NCBI RefSeq assembly: GCF_002941025.1
Contig: NZ_PTJS01000001.1
Coordinates: forward strand, 2,480,001-2,544,000
DNA from: Streptomyces sp. QL37
GTDB taxonomy: Bacteria > Actinomycetota > Actinomycetes > Streptomycetales > Streptomycetaceae
Direction: 5' to 3'
Length of the DNA stretch: 64,000 bases
The position numbers and the translations under genes are program-made. This document shows positions 45,463 to 54,277 of this stretch, in pieces; the stretch's first letter is position 1; every line of letters begins with the position of its first letter. Below the pieces are notes generated by a model, which ran no database searches, was not told the DNA's origin, and saw nothing but the letters and a program-made list of their open reading frames with translations.

Positions 45463-46284
45463 ATGCAGAGCCTGGCGATGATCGAGAACTGGCCCGTCCC
45501 CACCGCGGCAGCCGCCGTCGTCACCTCGGACGGCACGCTCCTGGGTACCCATGGTCCCACCGCGCACCGCTTCCCGCTGGCCTCGGTGACCAAGCCGCTG
45601 GCGGCCTACGCGGCGCTGGTGGCCTACGAGGAGGGGGCCGTCGAGCTGGACGAGCCGGCCGGGCCCGAGGGCTCGACCGTCCGCCACCTCCTCGCGCACA
45701 CCAGCGGCCTCGCCTTCGACGAGCACCGCGTCACCGCGCCTCCCGGCACCCGCAGGCTGTATTCCAACGCCGGCTTCGAGGTGCTGGGCGACCACATCGC
45801 GAAGGCCACGGAGATCCCGTTCGCCGAGTACGCGCGCCAGGCGGTCCTGGAACCCCTGGGCATGACGTCGACGTCCCTGGAGGGTTCCCCCGCGAAGGAC
45901 GGCGTCTCGACCCTGGACGACCTCGTGCGCTTCGCCGCCGAGGTGCAGGCCCCGCGCCTCCTCGACCCGCGTACGGTCCTGGAGGCGCAGACCGTCGTAC
46001 ACCCCGGCCTCAAGGGCGTGCTCCCCGGTTACGGCCACCAGAACCCCAACGACTGGGGGCTCGGCTTCGAGATCCGCGACTCCAAGTCGCCCCACTGGAC
46101 CGGGCTCTCCTCATCCCCCGCCACCTTCGGTCACTTCGGCCAGTCCGGCACGTTCCTCTGGATCGACCCGGCGGCGGGCGCGGCCTGCGTCGCACTGACG
46201 GACCGGGCCTTCGGACCGTGGGCGGCCGAGGTCTGGACACCGTTCACCGACGCGGTGCTCGCGGAGCTCGCCGCCTCCCGCTGA
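45463..46284 (+). CDS. Serine hydrolase, beta-lactamase/DD-peptidase fold
   Basis: A 273-residue protein without a signal peptide. SVTK is the S-x-x-K motif (catalytic Ser and Lys), YSNAG is Y-x-N, and the C-terminal HFGQSG replaces the usual H/K-T-G. The family is class C beta-lactamase-like esterases and peptidases. The TAGGCT box 6 bases before the ATG hints at a leaderless transcript. The last 154 bases lie opposite the 3' end of the ATP-binding gene on the other strand. Confidence 0.85.
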   Translation: MQSLAMIENWPVPTAAAAVVTSDGTLLGTHGPTAHRFPLASVTKPLAAYAALVAYEEGAVELDEPAGPEGSTVRHLLAHTSGLAFDEHRVTAPPGTRRLYSNAGFEVLGDHIAKATEIPFAEYARQAVLEPLGMTSTSLEGSPAKDGVSTLDDLVRFAAEVQAPRLLDPRTVLEAQTVVHPGLKGVLPGYGHQNPNDWGLGFEIRDSKSPHWTGLSSSPATFGHFGQSGTFLWIDPAAGAACVALTDRAFGPWAAEVWTPFTDAVLAELAASR

Positions 46285-46694
46285 ACGCACTCGAACCACA
46301 CCGTCTTCCCGCACCCGTCGCGGCGCTCCTCCACGCCCCACTTGTCGGCGACGGCGTCCACCAGGAGCAGCCCCCGCCCGCCCTCGTCGAGCACGTCCCC
46401 GGCGACGGGGCGGGGCAGCCGGGGGCAGGCGTCCGCGACCTCGACGCGCACGCCCCCGGCGGGGAGCAGGAAGATCAGGGTCTGGCATCGACGGCCGGGA
46501 ACGTGCCGTACGACGTTGGCGATCAGCTCGGTGAGGGCGAGCTCCGCCGCGTCCGCCAGATCGAGCAGGTGCCAGCGGGTGAGGTACAGCCGCAGGATGC
46601 GGCGCAGATGACGGGCCGAGTGCGCGCCCATCGCGAGATCGGCACGGTAGACCGCTTCCATGTCACCGGTCCGGGTGCCGGATACGTGATTCAT
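46131..46694 (-). CDS. ATP-binding (HATPase, anti-sigma-like) protein
   Basis: The 187-residue protein has the HATPase_c_2 layout of RsbW/SpoIIAB-like proteins: ALTELIANVVRHV (N box) and DEGGRGLLLVDAVADKWGV (G1/G2), ending in GKTVWFEC. The ~47 residues after FEC are Ala/Ser-rich and read antisense to the serine hydrolase gene. It is divergent from an XRE-DUF5753 gene and belongs to an abaA/whiJ-like cluster. Such proteins may antagonise sigma factors; the partner is unknown. An ATG at 46661 is an alternative start. Confidence 0.8.
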   Translation of the reverse strand: MNHVSGTRTGDMEAVYRADLAMGAHSARHLRRILRLYLTRWHLLDLADAAELALTELIANVVRHVPGRRCQTLIFLLPAGGVRVEVADACPRLPRPVAGDVLDEGGRGLLLVDAVADKWGVEERRDGCGKTVWFECVQREAASSASTASVNGVQTSAAHGPKARSVSATQAAPAAGSIQRNVPDWPK

Positions 46695-46777
46695 GTCACC
46701 AGGATGCAGTGGATTGATTACTCTCGGCTACGACTTGGAACAAACGCCGCCAGGCGTTGGAGCGAGAGGCACCTGCC

Positions 46778-47602
46778 GTGGCCCATGTGCAGTCACTCGA
46801 CCCGAGCGCTTCGCCGTTGGACTTCTACGGCTGGGAGCTGCGCCGCCGGCGGGAGGCCGTCGGCCTCAAGCAGGGCCAGCTCGGCGAGATCATCTTCTGC
46901 ACGGGCTCGCTGATCGGCCAGATCGAGACGACGAAGAAGGTCCCGACCCGCGACTTCTCGGAGCGCGTGGACGCAGCGCTCGGCACGGACGGGGTGTTCT
47001 CACGGCTGGTCGGCCTGGTCCTGCGGAGCCAACTGCCGACGTGGTTCCAGGCGTACGCGGACATGGAGGCGCGGGCGACGTACATCTCCACGTACCAGGC
47101 GCAGTTGGTGTACGGGCTGTTGCAGACGGAGGAGTACGCGCGGGCCCTGTTCTCCCTGGATCACCCTGACAGGGTTGACGAACTCGTCGCGGCCCGCCTG
47201 GAACGTCAGCGAATTCTGCACAGCGACCGTTCGCTCGCCCTGTGGGTCATCCTGAGCGAAGCTGTCTTGCGCCAGGAGGTCGGTGGACGCGACGTCATGC
47301 GTGAGCAACTGGCGAGATTGTTGGACTTCCGCCACAACCCCTGGGTGCAGATTCAAGTGCTCCCCTTCTCCATCGGCCAACACACGGGCATGCTCGGATC
47401 GTTCAATCTGCTCAGGTTCGAAGATGACCCCGACCTGTTCTACGTGGACGGCTACGACCAGGGCCACATGACCGCCAATCCACAGGTGATCAAGGAACGT
47501 TCGGTCGGCTACGCTCGATTGCAAGCCACAGCCCTCTCCCCTGAGGACTCGGCGACACTCATCGCTCGTGTGATGGAGGAACGGTATGGAAACCAGCCAT
47601 GA
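46778..47602 (+). CDS. XRE-family regulator with DUF5753 domain (WhiJ-like)
   Basis: From the GTG at 46778, preceded by GAGAGG, this is 274 residues. An HTH_XRE domain spans about 15-70 (LRRRREAVGLKQGQLGEIIFCTGSLIGQIETTKK). DUF5753 covers about 95-270 (YISTYQAQLVYGLLQTEEYARAL and LLRFEDDPDLFYVDG). The 3' end overlaps the DUF397 gene by 17 bases, the standard pairing. These regulators control development or secondary metabolism in Streptomyces. It is divergent from an anti-sigma-like ATPase. Confidence 0.9.
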   Translation: MAHVQSLDPSASPLDFYGWELRRRREAVGLKQGQLGEIIFCTGSLIGQIETTKKVPTRDFSERVDAALGTDGVFSRLVGLVLRSQLPTWFQAYADMEARATYISTYQAQLVYGLLQTEEYARALFSLDHPDRVDELVAARLERQRILHSDRSLALWVILSEAVLRQEVGGRDVMREQLARLLDFRHNPWVQIQVLPFSIGQHTGMLGSFNLLRFEDDPDLFYVDGYDQGHMTANPQVIKERSVGYARLQATALSPEDSATLIARVMEERYGNQP

Positions 47603-47852
47603 CCTGGCCGCAGCGCAGTGGCGGAAGTCCTCGTTCAGCGGACCGAACGGTGGCGACTGCGTCGAGTGCACCGTCACCGGCGCCGCAACCTGGCGGAAGT
47701 CCTCGTACAGCGGCAGCACCGGAGGGGAGTGCGTAGAGGTCGCCGACGGCTGCGCCGCATCCGTCCCCGTCCGCGACAGCAAGAACCCGTCCGGCCCCGT
47801 GATCGTCATGAGCACCGCCGCCTGGCAGGCCTTCGTGGACGGGCTCCGCTGA
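47586..47852 (+). CDS. DUF397 protein, duplicated motif
   Basis: The 88-residue protein contains the DUF397 motif twice: WRKSSFSGPNGGDCVE and WRKSSYSGSTGGECVEVAD, followed by the usual VRDSKNPSGPVIVMSTAAWQAFVDGLR. DUF397 proteins pair with DUF5753 regulators and are thought to bind or modulate them. The start overlaps the regulator gene by 17 bases. The duplication is common but the two halves differ. Confidence 0.92.
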   Translation: METSHDLAAAQWRKSSFSGPNGGDCVECTVTGAATWRKSSYSGSTGGECVEVADGCAASVPVRDSKNPSGPVIVMSTAAWQAFVDGLR

Positions 47853-47855
47853 CGC

Positions 47856-48362
47856 GTGACCGGTTCTCCGCCGCCCCTCCTCTTCCTCGATGTCGACGGT
47901 CCGCTGATCCCGTTCGGCGCGACCCGGGAGCAACTTCCTGACGGATATCCCAGCTTCGGGGAGGGCGGCCCGAATCCGCTGATCGCGAGAATCGACCCTG
48001 ACCACGGACGCCGGCTGAGGGCGTTGCCGTGCGAGTTGGTGTGGGCCACGACGTGGATGTCCGACGCGAACGAGTGCGTCGCGCCGCGGCTCGGTCTGCC
48101 CGAACTCCCCGTAGTGACCTGGCCGGAGCAGCCCCACGGGGGCGGGGCGCCCGGGCTCCACTGGAAGACTCCGGCCCTCGTCCGGTGGGCCGCCGGACGC
48201 GCCTTCGCGTGGGTCGACGACGAGATCACCGAGGCCGACCGCCTCTGGGTGGAGGCACACCACCCCGGGCGGGCACTCCTCCACCGCGTCCAGGCCTGGC
48301 GCGGCCTCACCGGCGCGGACTTCGCCGTACTGGAAGCATGGCTGGAGTCGGGGCTCCGATAG
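47856..48362 (+). CDS. Small HAD-like protein
   Basis: This 168-residue protein starts with a GTG 3 bases after the DUF397 stop. It begins PPLLFLDVDGPLIPF, which is HAD motif I (Asp-x-Asp-Gly). VWATTWMSDANE could carry motif II, and VDDEITEADR motif IV. It lacks a large cap domain. The family is common in Streptomyces as a hypothetical HAD. Its closeness to the DUF397 gene suggests co-transcription, with no known functional link. Confidence 0.75.
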   Translation: MTGSPPPLLFLDVDGPLIPFGATREQLPDGYPSFGEGGPNPLIARIDPDHGRRLRALPCELVWATTWMSDANECVAPRLGLPELPVVTWPEQPHGGGAPGLHWKTPALVRWAAGRAFAWVDDEITEADRLWVEAHHPGRALLHRVQAWRGLTGADFAVLEAWLESGLR

Positions 48363-48403
48363 ATTCGGCCGCTGACGTCAGGCCCAGGGGGCCGTGAACC
48401 CAC

Positions 48404-48982
48404 TCACGAGGACGCGGCGACCGCGAGTACGCCCCGCGCGGCCGTACCGTCCGGCCAGGTCCACCCGGCGACGATGCCTCCGGACAGAGCCTGCGCGGCC
48501 TTCGCCGACCGCAGGACGCGGTTGACCCGGACGTCGCGCCCCTCGTCGGGGCCGACTCCGTCCACCGTGACGGTCGGGTCGGGGGTGTCGCTCAGGGTCA
48601 GGTGCTGCGGCTTCGCGTCGCCGCGCAGGAGCGCGCACAACTGCGCCGTCACGACCGGGTCGTGGACACCGTCGTAGATCCACCGGGTGCCGAGCACCCC
48701 GTGCTCGGAGGTGCCGATCAGCGCCTCACCGGGGGCGCCTTCCAGCGGCTCGCCCCGGTAGCCCAGCGGGACCGCGTACGCCACGGGCTCCGGCGCGGTG
48801 GTGTCCACCACGACCATGAACTCGATCCCGACGGAGCCCTCCGGGTCGTCCAGACGGAAACCACCGGTCCGGGCCAGCTCCGGCGTCTTCGTGGAGCCGA
48901 CGTACCAGTCCTGCCTGGGCAGCCAGCCGGTGAGCAGCTCCAGCTTGGTGGGCGTCATGGTGGTGCGGTGGATAACGGCCAT
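48404..48982 (-). CDS. Maltokinase N-terminal cap-like protein
   Basis: A 192-residue protein with GGGAG upstream of the ATG. Residues ~1-110 (GWLPRQDWYVGS, FMVVVDTTAPEPVAYAVPLGYRGEPL, TEHGVLGTRWIYDG-like) resemble the N-terminal cap of maltokinases. The kinase domain is absent, so it is a stand-alone cap-like protein rather than an active kinase. The role of such single-domain proteins is not known. It lies on the opposite strand to its neighbours. Confidence 0.7.
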   Translation of the reverse strand: MAVIHRTTMTPTKLELLTGWLPRQDWYVGSTKTPELARTGGFRLDDPEGSVGIEFMVVVDTTAPEPVAYAVPLGYRGEPLEGAPGEALIGTSEHGVLGTRWIYDGVHDPVVTAQLCALLRGDAKPQHLTLSDTPDPTVTVDGVGPDEGRDVRVNRVLRSAKAAQALSGGIVAGWTWPDGTAARGVLAVAASS

Positions 48983-49229
48983 GCGAGCTCCCTCGGATCA
49001 CGTAGGTGCCCATCCTCCTCCGCTGTCCACGGGCAGTCACGTACCGGTGGAACCATGAGGTGCGGTGCGGGTGAAGGAGACTGCACCACCCGTCGGCCGA
49101 GGGCACCGGCAAGCAGTAGCCGTGCGGCAGGTCGTTGGGAAGCTACGGACGGCTCAGCCCCCCTCGACAGGCCCGAATCCTGTCCGTGAGCTCCCAGTGA
49201 CGCCTCGGGCCGGGGCTGCGGCACGACGG

Positions 49230-50072
49230 TCAGCGGGTGAGCAGGACCTTGCTGAGCAGCGGCAGATGGTCGGAGGCGGCCGGGTCGGTGTGCACGACCC
49301 GGGTGACCAGGGGCGTCGCCCCGCGGGTCGTGTAGATGACGTCGATCCGCTTGGCCGGGGCCTCGGAGGGGTGGGTCGCGCCGTCGCCGCGCGGGTGCGG
49401 TGACCGGGCCCACGCGTCGGTGTAGGCCTTCTGCAGCGGCTGGGACTCCGGGGCGCTCGGCAGCGCGTTGAAGTCGCCCACCAGGATCCCCGGCCTCGCC
49501 GCCTCGATCAGGTCCACGACCTGGCCGGCCTGCGCGAGGCGGTCGGTCTGCGAGCTGGCGGACAGGTGGGTGTTGTAGACCTCCACCTTCCTGCCGCGGA
49601 CGTCGATCGTGGCGTGCAGCAGGCCGCGCTGCTCCTGATCCGGCGACTTGAACAGCCAGGTGTTCTCCGAGGCGGTGATCGGGTAGCGGGACAGGATCGC
49701 GGTGCCGTACTGCACGCGGTGGCCGCCGGGGGCCGGCGGGGCGTTGTCGATGTTGGCGCCGAACACGACGTGGTAGCCCAGCGCTTCGGCGAGTGAGGCG
49801 GACTGGTCGGCCCACTCGCTGCGATCCGAGTAGTGGTTGTCGACCTCCTGCAGGCCCACCACGTCGGCGCCGCTCTCGCGGACCACGCGGGCGATCCGCC
49901 GGAGGTCCAGCACGTCGTCGGTCCCCTGGGCGTGGTGGATGTTGAACGACATGACGTCCAGCACGCGGGCACCGGGGAGGGACGCGGCGTCGGCGGCCGA
50001 GGCCTGGGCGACGGGTCCCGCGGCGGCGAGCGCGACGACGGTGGCGATGACGGACAGGGTCCGGCGGAACAT
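49230..50072 (-). CDS. Secreted endonuclease/exonuclease/phosphatase-family protein
   Basis: From an ATG behind AGGAGG this is 280 residues with a signal peptide (MFRRTLSVIATVVALAAAGPVAQASA, 1-26). The DNase-I-like fold motifs are VMSFNIHHAQG, GLQEVDNH (Mg-binding Glu), YNTHLSA, LVGDFNALP and the final SDHLPLL. Substrate may be DNA, phosphoinositides or sphingomyelin; the motifs cannot separate these. It is monocistronic. Confidence 0.9.
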   Translation of the reverse strand: MFRRTLSVIATVVALAAAGPVAQASAADAASLPGARVLDVMSFNIHHAQGTDDVLDLRRIARVVRESGADVVGLQEVDNHYSDRSEWADQSASLAEALGYHVVFGANIDNAPPAPGGHRVQYGTAILSRYPITASENTWLFKSPDQEQRGLLHATIDVRGRKVEVYNTHLSASSQTDRLAQAGQVVDLIEAARPGILVGDFNALPSAPESQPLQKAYTDAWARSPHPRGDGATHPSEAPAKRIDVIYTTRGATPLVTRVVHTDPAASDHLPLLSKVLLTR

Positions 50073-50215
50073 GGGAGCCTCCTGGCACGGGTCACGGACG
50101 GCCCCGATCATGGCCGGGCCCACTGGCGCCCTCGTGGCCGCGAGGTGAAGATCCTCCCCCCGGCGGATGCCGTCGGGGTGCGGACCCCGCAAGGAGCGCT
50201 CCCGTCCGCCCCGCA

Positions 50216-50884
50216 TCACACCTCGGCGAGCTCCCAGAGCAGCACCTCGGCCTGCTCCAGCGCCTCCAGCTCCAGCCCCCGGGACCCCGTGATCCGGGCC
50301 GAGTCGCCCGGCCCCAGCTCCTCGCCGGCGAGGAGCACGCGGCCCCGTACGACGTGGACGTAGACGCCCGCGGCGTCCGGCACGGCGGTCCGCTCGCCCT
50401 CGGACTGCCGACGGACATGGAGCATGGCGCCCGCCTCGGGGAGGGCGTAGGGGGTGGAGTCGGCGATCCCGGCGACGTGCGTGTAGGACGGCTCCCCGCC
50501 GGGCCGCAGAGGGGCCAGCCACATCTGGATGAACGTCAGCGGGTGTTCCCCGTCGTTGCGCTCGACATGCCGCACCCCGGCGGCCGAGCTGAGGTGCTGG
50601 ACGTCACCGGTCCGTACGACGGTGGCGTGCGAGGCCGAGTCGCGGTGGGTGAGTTCGCCCTCCACCACCCAGGTGACGATCTCGGTGTGGCTGTGCGGAT
50701 GCTCGTCGAAGCCTGCGCCCGGGGCGAGACGCTCCTCGTTGCAGGCCAGAATCGGCCCGAAGCGCAGGTTGTCCGGGTCGTAGAACCGCCCGAAGGAGAA
50801 TGCGTGCAGCGTCTCGATGCCCGCGGAGTCACCCGTGGCCGGGTCCCCGCCGCGGAACCGGTCCCCGGAGCGGCGTACGTCCAT
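50216..50884 (-). CDS. Pirin-family protein
   Basis: The 222-residue protein has the pirin cupin metal site FDEHPHSHTEIVTWVVEGELTHRDS (His/His/His) and the conserved LRFGPILACNEERL start. Bacterial pirins include quercetinases and redox-sensitive regulators; no activity can be chosen. It is divergent from the PucR/FasR gene across about 80 bases. An in-frame GTG sits 3 bases before the ATG. Confidence 0.9.
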   Translation of the reverse strand: MDVRRSGDRFRGGDPATGDSAGIETLHAFSFGRFYDPDNLRFGPILACNEERLAPGAGFDEHPHSHTEIVTWVVEGELTHRDSASHATVVRTGDVQHLSSAAGVRHVERNDGEHPLTFIQMWLAPLRPGGEPSYTHVAGIADSTPYALPEAGAMLHVRRQSEGERTAVPDAAGVYVHVVRGRVLLAGEELGPGDSARITGSRGLELEALEQAEVLLWELAEV

Positions 50885-50965
50885 CACGCCACCAAGGTAT
50901 CCCCGTCGGCCGGTCTTCCGCCCCGCCCCACCGGGCACCTGTCCCGATAAGGCAGTCTTGTGTGC

Positions 50966-52165
50966 GTGCCCCGACCCGATCCTGAACAGCCCGCCTCGCA
51001 TGACGCCCATCTCCACGCCGCGACCCTGAAACGCCTGGAGCAGTCCTCCGGCCGGCTGGCCGCGAACGCCATCGCCCGCATGGACGAGACGCTGCCGTGG
51101 TACCGGGCGATGCCACCGGAGAACCGGTCCTGGATCGGCCTGGTCGCCCAGGCCGGTATCGCCGCGTTCACCGAGTGGTTCCGGCACCCGGAGACACCGC
51201 AGGCGATCTCCACCGATGTGTTCGGCACGGCTCCGCGCGAGCTGACGCGGGCGATCACCCTGCGGCAGACCGTCGAGATGGTGCGTACGACGATCGAGGT
51301 CATGGAGACCGCGATCGAGGAGGTCGCGGCGCCCGGCGACGAGTCGGTGCTGCGCGAGGCGCTGCTCGTCTACGCGCGCGAGATCGCCTTCGCGACCGCG
51401 CAGGTCTACGCGCAGGCCGCCGAGGCCCGCGGCGCGTGGGACGCCCGGCTGGAGTCGCTGGTGGTGAACGCGGTGCTGTCCGGCGAGGCGGACGAGGGCG
51501 CCGTGTCCCGGGCCGCCGCCCTCGGCTGGAACTCTCCCGAGCATGTGTGCGTCGTCCTCGGCACCGCCCCGGAGGGCGACAGCGAGCTCACCGTGGAGGC
51601 GATCCGGCGGGCGGCCAGGCACGCGAAGCTCCAGGTCCTGACCGGGGTCCTCGGGCACCGCCTGGTGGTGATCGCGGGCGGCAGCGACAACCCCCTGAAC
51701 GTCGCGAAGTCGCTGATCGGCCCCTATGCGGCCGGTCCCGTCGTCGCCGGACCCGTGGTGCCCGACCTCCTCGCGGCCACCCGGTCCGCGCAGGCCGCGG
51801 CCGCCGGTCTCAAAGCCTGCTCGGCGTGGCAGGACGCTCCGAGGCCCGTCCTGTCGGACGATCTCCTTCCTGAGCGTGCGATGGCGGGAGACCCCGCCGC
51901 GCGCGATCAGCTGGTGGAGGAGATCTACAGACCGCTCGAAGAAGCGGGTTCGGCACTTCTGGAGACGCTGAGTGTGTATCTGGAGCAGGCGAGCAGTCTC
52001 GAGGGCGCGGCACGGATGCTGTTCGTGCACCCCAATACCGTGCGCTACCGGCTGCGACGTGTGACCGACGTCACCGGCTGGTCGCCCTCCGACGTCCGTT
52101 CCGCGTTCACGCTGCGGATCGCCCTCATCCTGGGGCGCTTGGCCGCCGGGGACACTCAGTCCTAG
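50966..52165 (+). CDS. fasR: PucR-family regulator of fatty acid synthesis (FasR-like)
   Basis: From the GTG at 50966 (50960 also possible) this is 399 residues. A GGDEF-like central domain is followed by the PucR C-terminal helix-turn-helix (TLSVYLEQASSLEGAARMLFVHPNTVRYRLRRVTDVTGW, about 340-380). In S. coelicolor the PucR regulator encoded directly upstream of fabD, FasR, activates the fabDHPF operon. Identical gene order and family support the same role here. The spacer to fabD (52166-52248) should hold its binding site. Confidence 0.9.
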   Translation: MPRPDPEQPASHDAHLHAATLKRLEQSSGRLAANAIARMDETLPWYRAMPPENRSWIGLVAQAGIAAFTEWFRHPETPQAISTDVFGTAPRELTRAITLRQTVEMVRTTIEVMETAIEEVAAPGDESVLREALLVYAREIAFATAQVYAQAAEARGAWDARLESLVVNAVLSGEADEGAVSRAAALGWNSPEHVCVVLGTAPEGDSELTVEAIRRAARHAKLQVLTGVLGHRLVVIAGGSDNPLNVAKSLIGPYAAGPVVAGPVVPDLLAATRSAQAAAAGLKACSAWQDAPRPVLSDDLLPERAMAGDPAARDQLVEEIYRPLEEAGSALLETLSVYLEQASSLEGAARMLFVHPNTVRYRLRRVTDVTGWSPSDVRSAFTLRIALILGRLAAGDTQS

Positions 52166-52248
52166 ACTTTTGTCGAACTTCAACAATTCCCCTGACGGTT
52201 CTTCGTCCCTGTCCCCACGGGCATCCGGGGCCGTCCACAAGAGAGAGT
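52166..52248 (+). promoter_or_regulatory. fabD upstream region
   Basis: An 83-base spacer between fasR and fabD with an AT-richer start (acttttgtcgaacttcaaca) containing TTGT and ACAA arms 9 bases apart, then GC-rich leader up to the GAGAGA ribosome site. It is the expected location of the fab promoter and FasR target. I cannot define the exact box. Confidence 0.45.
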
Positions 52249-53169
52249 GTGAGGGTGCTCGTACTCGTCGCTCCCGGCCAAGGCGCTCAGACGCCCGGCT
52301 TCCTGACTCCCTGGCTCGAACTCCCCGGTGCCGCAGACCGCATCGCGGGATGGTCCGACGCCATCGGGCTCGACCTTGCCCACTACGGCACGAAGGCCGA
52401 CGCGGACGAGATCCGCGACACGGCGGTGGCTCAGCCGCTGCTGGTCGCCGCGGGTCTCCTCTCCGCCGCCGCCCTGGACGCCTCGCCCGCCGTCGTCGCC
52501 GGACACAGCGTCGGTGAGATCACCGCCGCCGCGCTGGCCGGTGTCATCGACGACGAGGCGGCGCTCCGTTTCGTACGCACCCGGGGTCTCGGCATGGCCG
52601 AGGCCGCGGCGGTGACCGAGACCGGCATGGCCGCTCTCCTCGGCGGGGACCCGGACGTCACGGTCCCGCACCTGGAGAAGCTGGGCCTCACCCCGGCCAA
52701 CGTCAACGGCGGCGGCCAGATCGTCGCCGCCGGCACCGCGGCACAGATCGCCGCGCTGGCCGAGGACAAGCCCGAGGGCGTGCGCCGCGTGGTGCCGCTC
52801 AAGGTCGCCGGGGCGTTCCACACGTCGCACATGGCTCCGGCCGTGGAGAGGCTGCGTGAAGCCGCCACCGCCCTGAAGGTCGCCGACCCGAAGATCACGT
52901 ACGTGTCGAACGCCGACGGGAAGACGGTCGCCGCCGGCGACGAGGTCATCTCGCGGCTCGTCGGCCAGGTCGCCAACCCGGTCCGCTGGGACCTGTGCAT
53001 GGAGACCTTCGCCGAGCTCGGTGTCACCGCCCTCATCGAGGCGGCGCCCGGTGGGACCCTGGTCGGGCTCGCCAAGCGCGCGCTGCCCGGTGTGCAGACC
53101 CTCGCGCTCAAGACCCCCGACGACCTCGACGCGGCCCGCGCGCTCATCTCCGAGCACGCAGGCGCCTAA
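52249..53169 (+). CDS. fabD: Malonyl-CoA:ACP transacylase
   Basis: The 306-residue protein has VLVAPGQGAQ at the N-terminus, the catalytic GHSVGE (Ser), and the His in FHTSHMAP. It moves malonyl groups from CoA to ACP, supplying extender units for FAS II and, in Streptomyces, also for polyketide synthases. The start GTG has GAGAGA upstream; a second in-frame GTG is 6 bases later. It is the first gene of the fab operon, 13 bases before fabH. Confidence 0.96.
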   Translation: MRVLVLVAPGQGAQTPGFLTPWLELPGAADRIAGWSDAIGLDLAHYGTKADADEIRDTAVAQPLLVAAGLLSAAALDASPAVVAGHSVGEITAAALAGVIDDEAALRFVRTRGLGMAEAAAVTETGMAALLGGDPDVTVPHLEKLGLTPANVNGGGQIVAAGTAAQIAALAEDKPEGVRRVVPLKVAGAFHTSHMAPAVERLREAATALKVADPKITYVSNADGKTVAAGDEVISRLVGQVANPVRWDLCMETFAELGVTALIEAAPGGTLVGLAKRALPGVQTLALKTPDDLDAARALISEHAGA

Positions 53170-53182
53170 GGAGCCCGAGAGC

Positions 53183-54214
53183 ATGTCGAAGATCAAGCCC
53201 AGCAAGGGCGCCCCGTACGCACGGATCATGGGTGTGGGCGGCTACCGCCCGACCCGTGTCGTGCCCAACGAGGTGATCCTCGAGACGATCGACTCGTCCG
53301 ACGAGTGGATCCGCTCCCGCTCCGGTATCGCCACCCGGCACTGGGCCTCCGACGAGGAGACCGTGGCCATGATGTCCGTGGAGGCCTCCGGCAAGGCGAT
53401 CGCGGACGCCGGTATCGATCCCGGGCAGATCGGCGGAGTCATCGTCTCCACCGTCTCGCACTTCAAGCAGACTCCTGCCGTCGCGACCGACATCGCGCAC
53501 AGGGTCGGCGCGGGCAAGCCCGCGGCCTTCGACATCTCGGCCGGCTGCGCGGGCTTCGGCTACGGCCTCACGCTCGCCAAGGGCATGATCGTCGAGGGCT
53601 CGGCGGAGTACGTACTCGTCATCGGCGTCGAGCGGCTCAGCGACCTCACCGACCTGGAGGACCGCGCGACGGCCTTCCTGTTCGGCGACGGCGCGGGCGC
53701 GGTCGTGGTCGGCCCGTCCCAGGAGCCGGCGATCGGCCCCACGGTCTGGGGCTCCGAGGGCGACAAGTCCGAGACGATCAAGCAGACCGTGGCGTGGAAC
53801 GACTTCCACATCGGCGACGTCTCGAACCTCCCGCTCAACGAACGGGGCGAGGTCAAGTTCCCGGCCATCACGCAGGAGGGCCAGGCGGTCTTCCGCTGGG
53901 CCGTCTTCGAGATGGCGAAGGTCGCCCAGCAGGCGCTGGAAGCGGCCGGGATCTCCCCGGAGGACCTGGATGTCTTCATCCCGCACCAGGCAAACATGCG
54001 GATCATCGACTCGATGGTGAAGACGCTCAAGCTGCCGGAGCACGTCACGGTCGCCCGTGACGTGGAAACCACCGGCAACACGTCGGCCGCCTCGATTCCG
54101 CTCGCAATGGAGCGGCTTCTGGCGACCGGTCAGGCCAAGAGCGGCGACACGGCGCTCATCATCGGCTTCGGGGCGGGTCTCGTCTACGCCGCGACGGTCG
54201 TTACCCTCCCCTAG
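53183..54214 (+). CDS. fabH: 3-oxoacyl-ACP synthase III
   Basis: A 343-residue KAS III. The catalytic triad is Cys in DISAGCAGF, His in PHQANMRI, and Asn in GNTSAASIP. It condenses branched or straight short acyl-CoA starters with malonyl-ACP; the branched-chain preference of Streptomyces cannot be read here. AAGGAG lies 8 bases before the ATG. It belongs to the fab operon. Confidence 0.96.
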   Translation: MSKIKPSKGAPYARIMGVGGYRPTRVVPNEVILETIDSSDEWIRSRSGIATRHWASDEETVAMMSVEASGKAIADAGIDPGQIGGVIVSTVSHFKQTPAVATDIAHRVGAGKPAAFDISAGCAGFGYGLTLAKGMIVEGSAEYVLVIGVERLSDLTDLEDRATAFLFGDGAGAVVVGPSQEPAIGPTVWGSEGDKSETIKQTVAWNDFHIGDVSNLPLNERGEVKFPAITQEGQAVFRWAVFEMAKVAQQALEAAGISPEDLDVFIPHQANMRIIDSMVKTLKLPEHVTVARDVETTGNTSAASIPLAMERLLATGQAKSGDTALIIGFGAGLVYAATVVTLP

Positions 54215-54220
54215 GCACAC

Positions 54221-54236
54221 CGGACCTTTCGGTCCG
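54221..54236 (+). promoter_or_regulatory. Small hairpin in the fabH-acpP spacer
   Basis: CGGACC and GGTCCG form a 6-bp perfect stem with loop TTTC, 7 bases after the fabH stop. It could protect or process the mRNA ahead of acpP, whose product is needed in excess. There is no T-tract. Confidence 0.35.
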
Positions 54237-54277
54237 CACGCCCGAACCCTGCAGAAACATATCGAAGGAGCGCCAAC

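Noticed and set aside
47000..48403. Long minus-strand frame under the XRE, DUF397 and HAD genes
   Set aside because: Shadow frame; the three plus-strand genes have diagnostic motifs and coupled starts.
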